From Emticicia sp. BO119 (GTDB lineage Bacteria > Bacteroidota > Bacteroidia > Cytophagales > Spirosomataceae), in NCBI RefSeq assembly GCF_013912375.1, contig NZ_JACETV010000004.1:1-64000 (forward strand): a stretch of 64,000 nucleotides of DNA, given 5' to 3'. Position numbers and translations under genes: made by a program. Each line of letters begins with the position of its first letter. Positions within the stretch are counted from its first letter, which is position 1. The notes under the pieces were generated by a model. It saw only the letters and a list, made by a program, of their open reading frames with translations, made no database searches and had not been told where the DNA came from. Below are positions 32,320-40,460 of the stretch, in pieces.

Positions 32320-34373
32320 AATTCAACGCCTTTCCTGTAGTTAGATACCTACTGTGTTTAATTGCAGGAATACTGGCGTATTTGCAAACTCACTATTTCA
32401 ATACAGTTTTCTATTATACCGGTGCTGGTTTGCTTTTAATATTGCTAACCAGCATTTTCTTTCGCAGTCCTTTATTCAGAGGTATAAGTGCCTGCCTGCT
32501 TCTTTTTTTGTCTGGCTGGGTGCTGGCTTATCAGAAAACCGTCATTAACAATCCTGAACATTTTACTAATCAGAAGAACTTTTCCTACTATCAGGCTATT
32601 ATTACTTCTAATGCTGAGATAAAAGCCAAAACCTATAAGGTTGAAGCAGAAATCCGACAGGTACGCACTTCGGAAAAATGGCAGAAAGCAACCGGAAAGA
32701 TACTGCTTTACTTCAACAAGGCAGAAGCAAAAAAACCACAATACGGTGATATTTTTCTGATAAAGAATATGCCATCAGAAATAGACCCACCAAAAAACCC
32801 TGAAGAATTTGATTACCGACAGTTTTTGCGTAATAAAGGCATTTATGGACATCATTTTTTATGGCAGAACGAATATTTGAAGATTGGCCATCAAGTTCCT
32901 GCTACCATACTCAAAATTGCTTATCAGGCCAATTTGTATGCTGATAGTGTTTTTAAAGCTCATTTAAAGACTGTCAATGAATATGCCATTACCAATGCAA
33001 TGGTAGTAGGTACGCGCGACGATATTGATGATGAGTTGCTTAGTGCTTATTCGGCTTCCGGTGCTATTCATGTTTTATCAGTTTCGGGTATGCATGTAGG
33101 GATTTTATTTCTGGTTCTATCTACCCTATTAAAAAGCATCAAGACAAGGATTAAATACGGCAACTGGGTTTTCACAATTATTGTTTTGCTTCTTTTATGG
33201 ACATATGCCGTTTTTACAGGTTTATCGTCAACTGTGCTTCGGGCTACAGTTATGTTTTCTTTTATTCAGATTGGCACTACCATTAACCGACGGCATAATA
33301 TTTATAATATCCTGGCGGTATCGGCCTTAGTTTTGCTTTGGTATAATCCATACTGGTTGGCTGAAGTTGGTTTTCAGTTATCTTATTTAGCTATTCTGGG
33401 CATTGTTTATCTGTATCCGTATTTAAATCAGTTAATTAATCCTACCAATCCAATCGTTCGGGTTCTTTGGGAAGGAACAGTTGTATGCTTTGCTGCCCAG
33501 TTATTTACTGCGCCGTTGAGCATTTATTATTTCCATCAGTTTCCGACCTATTTTCTGATTGCGAATCCTTTCGTAGCTTTCTTTTCTTTTTGGATTTTGC
33601 CTGCGGGTTTATTATTACTCATTTTTTCCTGGGTTCCTGTTGTCTCTACTTTTGTGGCAGTCATCTTAAAGTGCTCTTGTTATTTATTAAATGAAACTAT
33701 CTTTGCTATTGAGAAACTGCCCCTGTCAACACTCAAAGGCTTTTCTATCTCAATACCTGAATTATTAGCATGGTATGCTATTATCATTTTAGTGATTGCA
33801 TTTTTTCGCCATTCAGAATTAAAGTATCTGAGGGTTTCGGCAGTGTTCTTTATTGGTCTGGCTTTAGTCAATGTCTATGAAGATTATCAGCAAAGTCGGC
33901 AAAAACAATTGACTTTTCATTTTTTACCCAAACAAACGGGCATCAGTGTGATTGATGGGAAATCTGTTGCTTTTATTGCGGATTCAGGCGTAATTAACAA
34001 CAGGAAATTATATAATTTCCATCTGAAAAACTATTATGACAAACGAGGTGTTTCTAATCTGAACCTGTTGAATTTAGATGCCCATACTAATAAGCAAGGT
34101 ATGATGTTCCTGGATTTTGAGGGGAAGAAAATTATCTGGCTGCAAAAGCCTTTTAAAGGCACTTTACAAGGCAATGCCGATTATGTTTTATTATCAAATA
34201 ATGCCATAAGGAATCTGGCTTCTTCTTTTGGTAGTTTTCAGAATGAGCTGATTATTATAGATGATTCTAACAAAAGCTATCTGATAGAAAAACTGAAACG
34301 TCAGGCCGATAGTTTGCGTTTAAATCTTATTGCCTTGCGAGATACAGGTGCTTATTCTATTATAGGTAATTAG
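32316..34373 (+). CDS. comEC: ComEC/Rec2-family DNA-uptake membrane protein
   Basis: A 685-residue polytopic protein forming the inner-membrane channel for incoming single-stranded DNA in natural competence. It shows the N-terminal DUF4131 region, the Competence domain (SASGAIHVLSVSGMHVGILFLVLS, SSTVLRATVMFSFIQIG) and multiple membrane helices. The C-terminal part (VIDGKSVAFIADSG, about 530-685) is a remnant of the metallo-beta-lactamase-like domain without HxHxDH, common in Bacteroidota. Its start overlaps the esterase stop by 4 bases; a functional link is not obvious. Confidence 0.92.
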   Translation: MKFNAFPVVRYLLCLIAGILAYLQTHYFNTVFYYTGAGLLLILLTSIFFRSPLFRGISACLLLFLSGWVLAYQKTVINNPEHFTNQKNFSYYQAIITSNAEIKAKTYKVEAEIRQVRTSEKWQKATGKILLYFNKAEAKKPQYGDIFLIKNMPSEIDPPKNPEEFDYRQFLRNKGIYGHHFLWQNEYLKIGHQVPATILKIAYQANLYADSVFKAHLKTVNEYAITNAMVVGTRDDIDDELLSAYSASGAIHVLSVSGMHVGILFLVLSTLLKSIKTRIKYGNWVFTIIVLLLLWTYAVFTGLSSTVLRATVMFSFIQIGTTINRRHNIYNILAVSALVLLWYNPYWLAEVGFQLSYLAILGIVYLYPYLNQLINPTNPIVRVLWEGTVVCFAAQLFTAPLSIYYFHQFPTYFLIANPFVAFFSFWILPAGLLLLIFSWVPVVSTFVAVILKCSCYLLNETIFAIEKLPLSTLKGFSISIPELLAWYAIIILVIAFFRHSELKYLRVSAVFFIGLALVNVYEDYQQSRQKQLTFHFLPKQTGISVIDGKSVAFIADSGVINNRKLYNFHLKNYYDKRGVSNLNLLNLDAHTNKQGMMFLDFEGKKIIWLQKPFKGTLQGNADYVLLSNNAIRNLASSFGSFQNELIIIDDSNKSYLIEKLKRQADSLRLNLIALRDTGAYSIIGN

Positions 34374-34417
34374 TAAGTCTTTTATAAGAATCTAAAAGTC
34401 TCTAACCCAGATATATA

Positions 34418-36523
34418 ATGAAATTTAAATGTTTTACCCTTCTTTTATTCACTCTTACTATTTCGTTATCTGCTTTAGCTCAGGAAACTGATACCACTAC
34501 AACCACCAAACAGCTAAGCGAGGTAATTGTAAGAGGCTTTGAAACTGAAAGAAAGCTCACCGAAACAGCGGCTTCGGTAGGGGTGCTTACCATAAAAGAT
34601 ATTGAGCGATTTCAGAATACAACCTTAGTGCCTGTTTTTAATACTTTACCAGGAGTACGCATGGAAGAGCGTTCTCCCGGAAGCTATCGTCTCTCTATCA
34701 GAGGTAGTTCTATACGCTCACCATTCGGTGTTCGTAATGTGAAGATTTACTGGAATGAAATTCCGCTCACCGACGGTAATGGCAGTACTTTTCTGAATGC
34801 CATTGATATGAATACAGTCGGTAATATCGAGATTATCAAAGGGCCTGCCGGAAGTATCTATGGTGCAGGAACGGGTGGCGTTCTTTTGTTAGGCGGAAAT
34901 AAAGCAGATGCGTCACAGAATATGAAAGGGAAGCCCGCAAGTTATATCAATAGCTCTTTAGGTTGGGGTAGTTATGGCTTGCAGAATCGTGCAATTTCGT
35001 GGAATCTGGCTACGGAGAAAGTGAATTCAGTAGTAAGCTATGCTCATATACAGTCTGATGGTTATCGGGAGAATAGTGCTTTGGTGAGAGATGTATTAAG
35101 CTGGCGTTCTAATTTCTTTGCCTCTTCTCACCGCACATTTAATGTATCTGCTTTATACTCTGATATGCACTATCAGACTCCGGGGGGGCTTACACAAGCT
35201 CAAATGGATGCTAATCCGCGTTCAGCCCGTTTGCCAACAGCTACCATTCCAGGGCCAATCCAACAAAAAGCAGGAATTTACCAGAAATTGTTTAATCTGG
35301 GACTTTCACAGGAATATCGCTTTAATGAACACTGGACGAACGTTACAGCCATTTATGGCATGATTTCGGAATTACAAAATCCTTTCATTACTAATTATGA
35401 AATCCGTAACGAACAGACATTTGGAGGGCGCACCCGTACTACTTATGCTTTTCGAACAGGCAATTTATCGAATCGTTTGACTATGGGCGGAGAATTTCAG
35501 AAATCAAATTGGGTAATACGTAATTTTGGTAACAGAGGGGGCAAAATAGATACCCTGCAAACCAATGATAATGTTGGGGCTTTCAGTTATTTCCTGTTTA
35601 CTCAATTAGAAACAGACCTGCCGCAAGATTTTATTCTAACTATAGGTGCAAGTTACAATCGGGTAAAATATGATTTCCTACGGATTTCAGATGCCCCTGA
35701 TATTAAGCCTATTGATAATTTTTTACCATCTGCGTTTTTGCCAAGAGTAGCATTATTGAAGAAAATAAAAGATAAAGCAGCCATTTTTGCAAGTGTGAGC
35801 AGTGGTTTTTCACCACCATTGGTAAGTGAGTTTATAGCAGGTTACCAGAGCACAAGTTTTTTACCTTCGCTGGCATCTGAAAGAGGCATTAATTATGAAA
35901 TTGGTACACGAGGCTATCTATTCAATCGTCGGTTATCTTTTGATGCCACAGCTTATGCCTTCCGCCTGCAAAATACCATTGTAAGACGCGTAGATGAAGC
36001 AGGAAGGGAAATCTTCACTAATGCCGGAGGCACGACACAGAACGGTCTGGAAATTGCTTTAAATGGCTGGTTAATCAGAAATACCGAAGCACGGCCGATT
36101 CAGGAAGTACGACTTTTTACCAGTTATACCTTAGCGGATTACCAGTTTAAAAATTATAAACAACTACAAACTGATTTATCAGGCAAAAGCCTGACAGGTG
36201 TGCCGCGTAACGTGTGGGTATCAGGGTTGGATATGACCACAAAACCCGGTTTTTATCTGAATTCGACGATTAATTTTACGGACCGTTTGCCTGTGAATGA
36301 TGCCAATACTGTTTATGCCAATAGTTATTGGTTATGGAATACAAGAATCGGGTATCAGAAAACATTCAAACCTCTGGCTATTAATCTTTACGTAGGCGGT
36401 GATAACTTATTGAATAAACTATATAGTCTGGGTAATGACCTGAATCCGGTAGGAAATCGGTTTTTTAACCCTGCTCCCGCCAGAAACTGGTTGTTTGGCG
36501 GGAATGTTAGGGTATATCTGTAA
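34418..36523 (+). CDS. TonB-dependent outer-membrane receptor
   Basis: A 701-residue receptor that imports a ligand using TonB energy. After a signal peptide ending SALAQ comes the TonB-box region and plug domain (LSEVIVRGFETERKLTETAA, ERFQNTTLVPVFNTLPGVRM, IEIIKGPAGSIYGAGTGGVL). A 22-strand barrel ends in the terminal aromatic strand (ARNWLFGGNVRVYL). It lacks the CarboxypepD-like N-terminal domain of SusC proteins and no susD follows, so it looks like a siderophore or metal-type receptor. The ligand is unknown. A terminator follows. Confidence 0.93.
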   Translation: MKFKCFTLLLFTLTISLSALAQETDTTTTTKQLSEVIVRGFETERKLTETAASVGVLTIKDIERFQNTTLVPVFNTLPGVRMEERSPGSYRLSIRGSSIRSPFGVRNVKIYWNEIPLTDGNGSTFLNAIDMNTVGNIEIIKGPAGSIYGAGTGGVLLLGGNKADASQNMKGKPASYINSSLGWGSYGLQNRAISWNLATEKVNSVVSYAHIQSDGYRENSALVRDVLSWRSNFFASSHRTFNVSALYSDMHYQTPGGLTQAQMDANPRSARLPTATIPGPIQQKAGIYQKLFNLGLSQEYRFNEHWTNVTAIYGMISELQNPFITNYEIRNEQTFGGRTRTTYAFRTGNLSNRLTMGGEFQKSNWVIRNFGNRGGKIDTLQTNDNVGAFSYFLFTQLETDLPQDFILTIGASYNRVKYDFLRISDAPDIKPIDNFLPSAFLPRVALLKKIKDKAAIFASVSSGFSPPLVSEFIAGYQSTSFLPSLASERGINYEIGTRGYLFNRRLSFDATAYAFRLQNTIVRRVDEAGREIFTNAGGTTQNGLEIALNGWLIRNTEARPIQEVRLFTSYTLADYQFKNYKQLQTDLSGKSLTGVPRNVWVSGLDMTTKPGFYLNSTINFTDRLPVNDANTVYANSYWLWNTRIGYQKTFKPLAINLYVGGDNLLNKLYSLGNDLNPVGNRFFNPAPARNWLFGGNVRVYL

Positions 36524-36553
36524 GAAGTAAAATCTGATAAAATAACAGCACAA

Positions 36554-36602
36554 AAAACCCATAAGAATAATGTTTTAACCATACATTATTCTTATGGGTT
36601 TT
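36554..36602. terminator. Bidirectional terminator
   Basis: A perfect 19-bp stem between AAAACCCATAAGAATAATG (36554-36572) and its complement (36584-36602), with an 11-base loop. It lies between the convergent TonB receptor and lactonase-like genes. Confidence 0.9.
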
Positions 36603-36637
36603 AGCTTATTAATTAAGCTATGAGTAATTTCTTTCTA

Positions 36638-37771
36638 TTACTTATTTGCCTTCACCATCTTTAAACACACGGGCATTGATACTTTTATCTCTTTGCCTGT
36701 AGGTGTCAAAGTTCCTTTTACTGCATCGCGTTTAAAGAGTACAATATTATCGCTGTCCTGATTGGCTACCAATACCCATTTACCGCTTGGATCAATCATA
36801 AAATTACGAGGGGTTTTGCCTAAAACCGATTCATTGGTAATATAAGTCAGTTTACCCGTTTTCTGGTCGATGCTATATATTACTACATGGTCATAAAATC
36901 TGTTAGAGCCATATAAGAACTTACCATCGGCGGAGATATGAATATCTGCACAAGAATTGTTGCCTTTATAATCTGGTGGTAATGTAGAAATCGTTTGTTT
37001 TTCTTTGAGAGCACCATGAGCATAGTCATAAGCGGTAACAGTAGCGTTTAGCTCCTGAATAACATATGCCCATTTGCCATTCGGATGAATTGTAAAGTGG
37101 CGGGGGCCTGCGCCATCGGCTGTTTTGGTGGCTGCTGGTGTTCCGTTAGCCAAATGCCCGGTTTTAACATCCAGTTTATAACTCACAATCTTATCAATAC
37201 CTAAGTCCGGCACAAATACGTCTACATTATTTGGGGCAATATTTACCGAATGAACATGAGGTTTTTCCTGGCGGGTGGCATTTACACTCTTTCCTTCATG
37301 TTTAATTGTTTGAGTCGGTGCACCCAGTGAACCATCTTTTTCAATGGGTAATACACTCAGGCTACCGCCTCCGTAATTGCCTACTAAAACCCATTTACCT
37401 GTTTTATCGACTGATACATGACATGGGCCATCACCTCCTGCCGACTGGGTATTCATTTTTGTCAGTTTACCTGTTTTATTATCAAAACCAAAGGCATGCA
37501 CAGCGCCCCCTTGTGTTTCGCCTACGGTATAGACAAATTTCTGATCAGGAGTAACCGCTAAAAAAGTAGGGTTTTTGAGTGCTGTTGTTTTATCTATAAG
37601 TGCAGAAAAATCTCCTGTTTGTGTATTAAATTTATAGACATACATACCGTCGCTTCCTTTATGGGTATAGGTGCCCACTAAAAGATAATAATTACCTTCC
37701 TGCGAGTAGCCTTTGAAAGATAGAATAAGTAGAAAAGTCAAGTAAGACAGACAAATATTCCTGAATAACAT
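36638..37771 (-). CDS. Secreted lactonase-type seven-bladed beta-propeller
   Basis: A 377-residue protein of the 6-phosphogluconolactonase-like (YbhE/Lactonase) family. A signal peptide (about 1-23) precedes seven blades, with repeated NPTFLAVTPDQKFVYTVGE, GPCHVSVDKTGKWVLVGNYG, GPRHFTIHPNGKWAYVIQEL and TPRNFMIDPSGKWVLVANQD. The export signal argues against a pentose-phosphate role. Relatives include muconate-cycloisomerase-like and lactonase enzymes. The substrate is unknown. Confidence 0.88.
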   Translation of the reverse strand: MLFRNICLSYLTFLLILSFKGYSQEGNYYLLVGTYTHKGSDGMYVYKFNTQTGDFSALIDKTTALKNPTFLAVTPDQKFVYTVGETQGGAVHAFGFDNKTGKLTKMNTQSAGGDGPCHVSVDKTGKWVLVGNYGGGSLSVLPIEKDGSLGAPTQTIKHEGKSVNATRQEKPHVHSVNIAPNNVDVFVPDLGIDKIVSYKLDVKTGHLANGTPAATKTADGAGPRHFTIHPNGKWAYVIQELNATVTAYDYAHGALKEKQTISTLPPDYKGNNSCADIHISADGKFLYGSNRFYDHVVIYSIDQKTGKLTYITNESVLGKTPRNFMIDPSGKWVLVANQDSDNIVLFKRDAVKGTLTPTGKEIKVSMPVCLKMVKANK

Positions 37772-37865
37772 AGTTAAAGATAGGTTGAATAGTTTCGAAT
37801 ATAAAATCTGTCAAATATAGATACTTTTTCGTTTTTTTGTGTGTTTACCGCTTTCAAATACATAT

Positions 37866-38432
37866 ATGCAAAACCTGATAATTACTACCGTACAAAGCGA
37901 AGCCAATGTGAGAGGCATTCTGGCACTTCAACAAAGAAATCTAAAAAAAAATCTTACGCCTGAGCAAATTGAGAGCCAGGGATTTGTAACCGTAGAGCAT
38001 GAATTTTCGGTTTTAAAATCTATGAACGATGCTCAGCCAAGTGTGATAGCAAAAGATGGTAATACAGTTGTGGGGTATTGCTTAGCCATGCTGCCAAAAT
38101 TCAGAAACGATGTGCCTGAAATCAGGAGCCTGTTTGATACTATTGATTTAATTGAATTTGAGGGCCACCCCTTAAAGGAGTTTAATTATGTAGTAATGGG
38201 GCAGGTATGTGTGGGTGATGGATACCGAAGTATGGGGCTTTTTGACGGGATGTATAAAAAATTAAGGGAAGAATTAGCTGATAAATATGCCATGTGTATC
38301 ACAGATATTTCATCTAAAAACCTACGTTCACAAAAGGCTCATGCACGTATCGGTTTTCAGAATATCAAAGATTTTCATGATACTGAACTGAACGAAATAT
38401 GGCGGGTTGTACTATGGGATTGGCGTGCATAA
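37866..38432 (+). CDS. GNAT-family N-acetyltransferase
   Basis: A 188-residue acetyl-CoA-dependent acyltransferase. The core is VGYCLAMLP, then YVVMGQVCVGDGYRSMGLFD and SSKNLRSQKAHARIGFQNI (motifs A and B). A GTG-started frame at 37839 would add nine residues; ATG 37866 (MQNLIITT) gives a normal start. The substrate is unknown. It lies upstream of the AraC-MGMT gene, but a 71-base gap leaves co-transcription open. Confidence 0.85.
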   Translation: MQNLIITTVQSEANVRGILALQQRNLKKNLTPEQIESQGFVTVEHEFSVLKSMNDAQPSVIAKDGNTVVGYCLAMLPKFRNDVPEIRSLFDTIDLIEFEGHPLKEFNYVVMGQVCVGDGYRSMGLFDGMYKKLREELADKYAMCITDISSKNLRSQKAHARIGFQNIKDFHDTELNEIWRVVLWDWRA

Positions 38433-38503
38433 TGTCAGCAATAATCAGATTGTAGGGGTGCTCAAACCATCGTAATTTTGATATAACAAAACAATCAGAA
38501 AAG

Positions 38504-39352
38504 ATGGAAACTATCGAAAATCAGGAACTTATAGATTATAACCGAATAGAACGCGCTATTCATTTTATTGAAGAAAACTTTCAGAACCAGCCAAGTCTGA
38601 AAGAGGTTGCCGACCATGTAGCTTTATCAGAGTTTCATTTTAACCGGCTTTTCAGCAAATGGGCAGGTACAAGTCCGCAACGGTTCATGCGTTTTCTGAC
38701 CAAAGAATTTGCCAAAGAAAAGTTAGCTCAAAGCGATAACTTATTAGCTGCTACTTTTGAGTCGGGCTTATCGAGCACCAGCCGTCTGCATGATTTATTT
38801 GTCAATTACGAGGCAATGACTCCAGCCGAATTTAAATCTAAAGGAGAAGGACTTACCATTTATTATGGTATTCATGAAACACCATTCGGCGAATGCCTGA
38901 TAGCTGTTACCGGGCGTGGTATTACCGATTTGCGGTTTCTGGAAAACGAAAACAAGGAAGGGGTAATTCAGGAACTAAAAGAAGATTTTTTCAATGCTGA
39001 AATCATTTTCGACAATGCTTTTACCAGACCTTTTATAGACCAGATATTCTACGCAACTGAGTCTACAGATTCTCCCGTCACCCTTTTGCTAAGAGGCACT
39101 AATTTTCAGATAAAAGTCTGGGAGGCTTTATTGAAAATCCCATTCGGACAAATGGTAAGCTATGAAACGATTGCCCAAACCATCGGCCAGCCAACCGCGC
39201 AAAGAGCCGTAGGAACCGCCATCGGCAGTAACCGATTAGGGTATATTATTCCGTGCCATAGAGTGCTACAAAAAGTCGGAGGCATTGGTGGCTATCGCTG
39301 GGGTACAACCCGCAAAAAGGCAATTTTGGGTTGGGAAATGGCGCGGGCTTAA
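38504..39352 (+). CDS. Ada-like AraC regulator fused to O6-alkylguanine-DNA alkyltransferase
   Basis: A 282-residue two-domain protein. Residues about 10-105 form an AraC helix-turn-helix (ALSEFHFNRLFSKWAGTSPQRF). The C-terminal half is an MGMT/Ogt domain: FQIKVWEALLKIPFG, the Cys251 acceptor in IPCHRVL and GGYRWGTTRKKAILGWE. It lacks the N-terminal zinc domain with which full-length Ada senses phosphotriester methylation. The adjacent gene at 39349-39609 encodes a stand-alone form of that domain. The two stop codons overlap by 4 bases, tail to tail. Confidence 0.93.
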   Translation: METIENQELIDYNRIERAIHFIEENFQNQPSLKEVADHVALSEFHFNRLFSKWAGTSPQRFMRFLTKEFAKEKLAQSDNLLAATFESGLSSTSRLHDLFVNYEAMTPAEFKSKGEGLTIYYGIHETPFGECLIAVTGRGITDLRFLENENKEGVIQELKEDFFNAEIIFDNAFTRPFIDQIFYATESTDSPVTLLLRGTNFQIKVWEALLKIPFGQMVSYETIAQTIGQPTAQRAVGTAIGSNRLGYIIPCHRVLQKVGGIGGYRWGTTRKKAILGWEMARA

Positions 39353-39609
39353 TGTTGCGATTTCCAATGTAAATATTCTTTCTTCATACAGACCGCACAG
39401 GGGCGATAACCAGAATCAATCGCCTCTGCTTCGTTTTCAAAAAATATCCTGTTTCCTATTTTCATTCTTTTACCTGCCCTGCAATCTAATCGACCATAGA
39501 TTTTCAGGTTTTTATTTCCACCAAAAGCTATTTCTCCAGATTGTATCTTTAATAATAAATCCTTTGAACGTGCAAAAGCTTTATTGCCTACATCTTTGTG
39601 TCTTATCAT
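39349..39609 (-). CDS. Small Ada-type metal-binding domain protein
   Basis: An 86-residue protein resembling the Ada zinc-binding domain: LKIYGRLDCRAGKRM, then NRIFFENEAEAIDSGYRPCA, then VCMKKEYLHWK. Cys56 fits the reactive Cys38 position of Ada and a C-terminal Cys-x2-Cys pair is present, but the second ligand (CRAC in Ada) is CRAGK here, so the four-Cys site is incomplete. Similar small proteins occur in Bacteroidota. Its start overlaps the stop of the 2OG oxygenase by 4 bases, so they form one operon. Confidence 0.75.
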   Translation of the reverse strand: MIRHKDVGNKAFARSKDLLLKIQSGEIAFGGNKNLKIYGRLDCRAGKRMKIGNRIFFENEAEAIDSGYRPCAVCMKKEYLHWKSQH

Positions 39610-40319
39610 TGCGCATCATGAAAGATAATTCCCAGATTAATTCTTTCACCAGTCTTTACCTCACTTACTCCATGCCGCATGGTTGTTCGGTAATAACCTT
39701 TTGTACCCAATACCGGACGGAAATTAGTAGTAAAAATAACAGCCTCACCCCTATCAGGCTGCAATACGACAGGCTTTGATTGCATACGAGGGCGATTCTC
39801 TACCATCACAAATTCTCCGCCTGTATAATCAACTTGCGCTTGGGTCAGAAAGAACACTATCTGAAATGGAAAATATACTTCTCCATATAAATCCTGATGC
39901 AAAGCATTCCAGTCACCTGTATGATATTTTAATATTAATGGTGTTGGGCGATTTTGTTCTGCCTGATGACACTTTTCTAAGAGTTCTTCTAATTGGTTGG
40001 GAAAGACCTCATTTATTCCTAATTTAAACGCCCAGTCGTTAGCTACTTTTGCTAAATATGGATATATTGAATGCCGCAAATCTGTAATTATATCTGGCAA
40101 AGGGTATTTAAAGTATTTATATTCTCCACTACCAAACTGATAGCGTTTCATATTAATAGTACTTCGATAAAGTGTATTATCATCGTAAGAGGCTGTTAAT
40201 GCCTTACACTCTTTGGCTGAAAGAATTTCCGGCAAATGCGCATATCCTTTCTCATGAAGACTTTCGGCATAACGCGGCCAGTCTAAGTTTTCTATGCGTT
40301 GAGCGATTGTTTCTGACAT
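39606..40319 (-). CDS. 2OG-Fe(II) oxygenase
   Basis: A 237-residue 2-oxoglutarate and iron-dependent dioxygenase. The HxD motif is in WNALHQDLYGEVYFP, the distal His in TMRHGVSEV, and the 2OG-binding Arg in GERINLGIIFH. This family (COG3826-like) often lies next to ada-type genes, so repair or adaptation to alkylation is a fair hypothesis, although AlkB signatures are not clear. It is followed with overlap by the Ada-type domain gene, which in turn meets the AraC-MGMT gene. Confidence 0.85.
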   Translation of the reverse strand: MSETIAQRIENLDWPRYAESLHEKGYAHLPEILSAKECKALTASYDDNTLYRSTINMKRYQFGSGEYKYFKYPLPDIITDLRHSIYPYLAKVANDWAFKLGINEVFPNQLEELLEKCHQAEQNRPTPLILKYHTGDWNALHQDLYGEVYFPFQIVFFLTQAQVDYTGGEFVMVENRPRMQSKPVVLQPDRGEAVIFTTNFRPVLGTKGYYRTTMRHGVSEVKTGERINLGIIFHDAQ

Positions 40320-40460
40320 GTTCTTGTATTTGTTTCGGCAAAAATGAGTAAATGATTGATAAGTGTCGAACCGAATCTTGCTATGTTCGCAGAAAAAGCA
40401 AAAAACAGACTGATATATTAGGCTGAGTATATGTATTTTTGAAGCTTAATCGACAAACGC

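Noticed and set aside
36638-37771. Assignment as pgl, 6-phosphogluconolactonase of the pentose-phosphate pathway
   Set aside because: The protein carries an export signal and the family has many other activities. A gene symbol would be overconfident.
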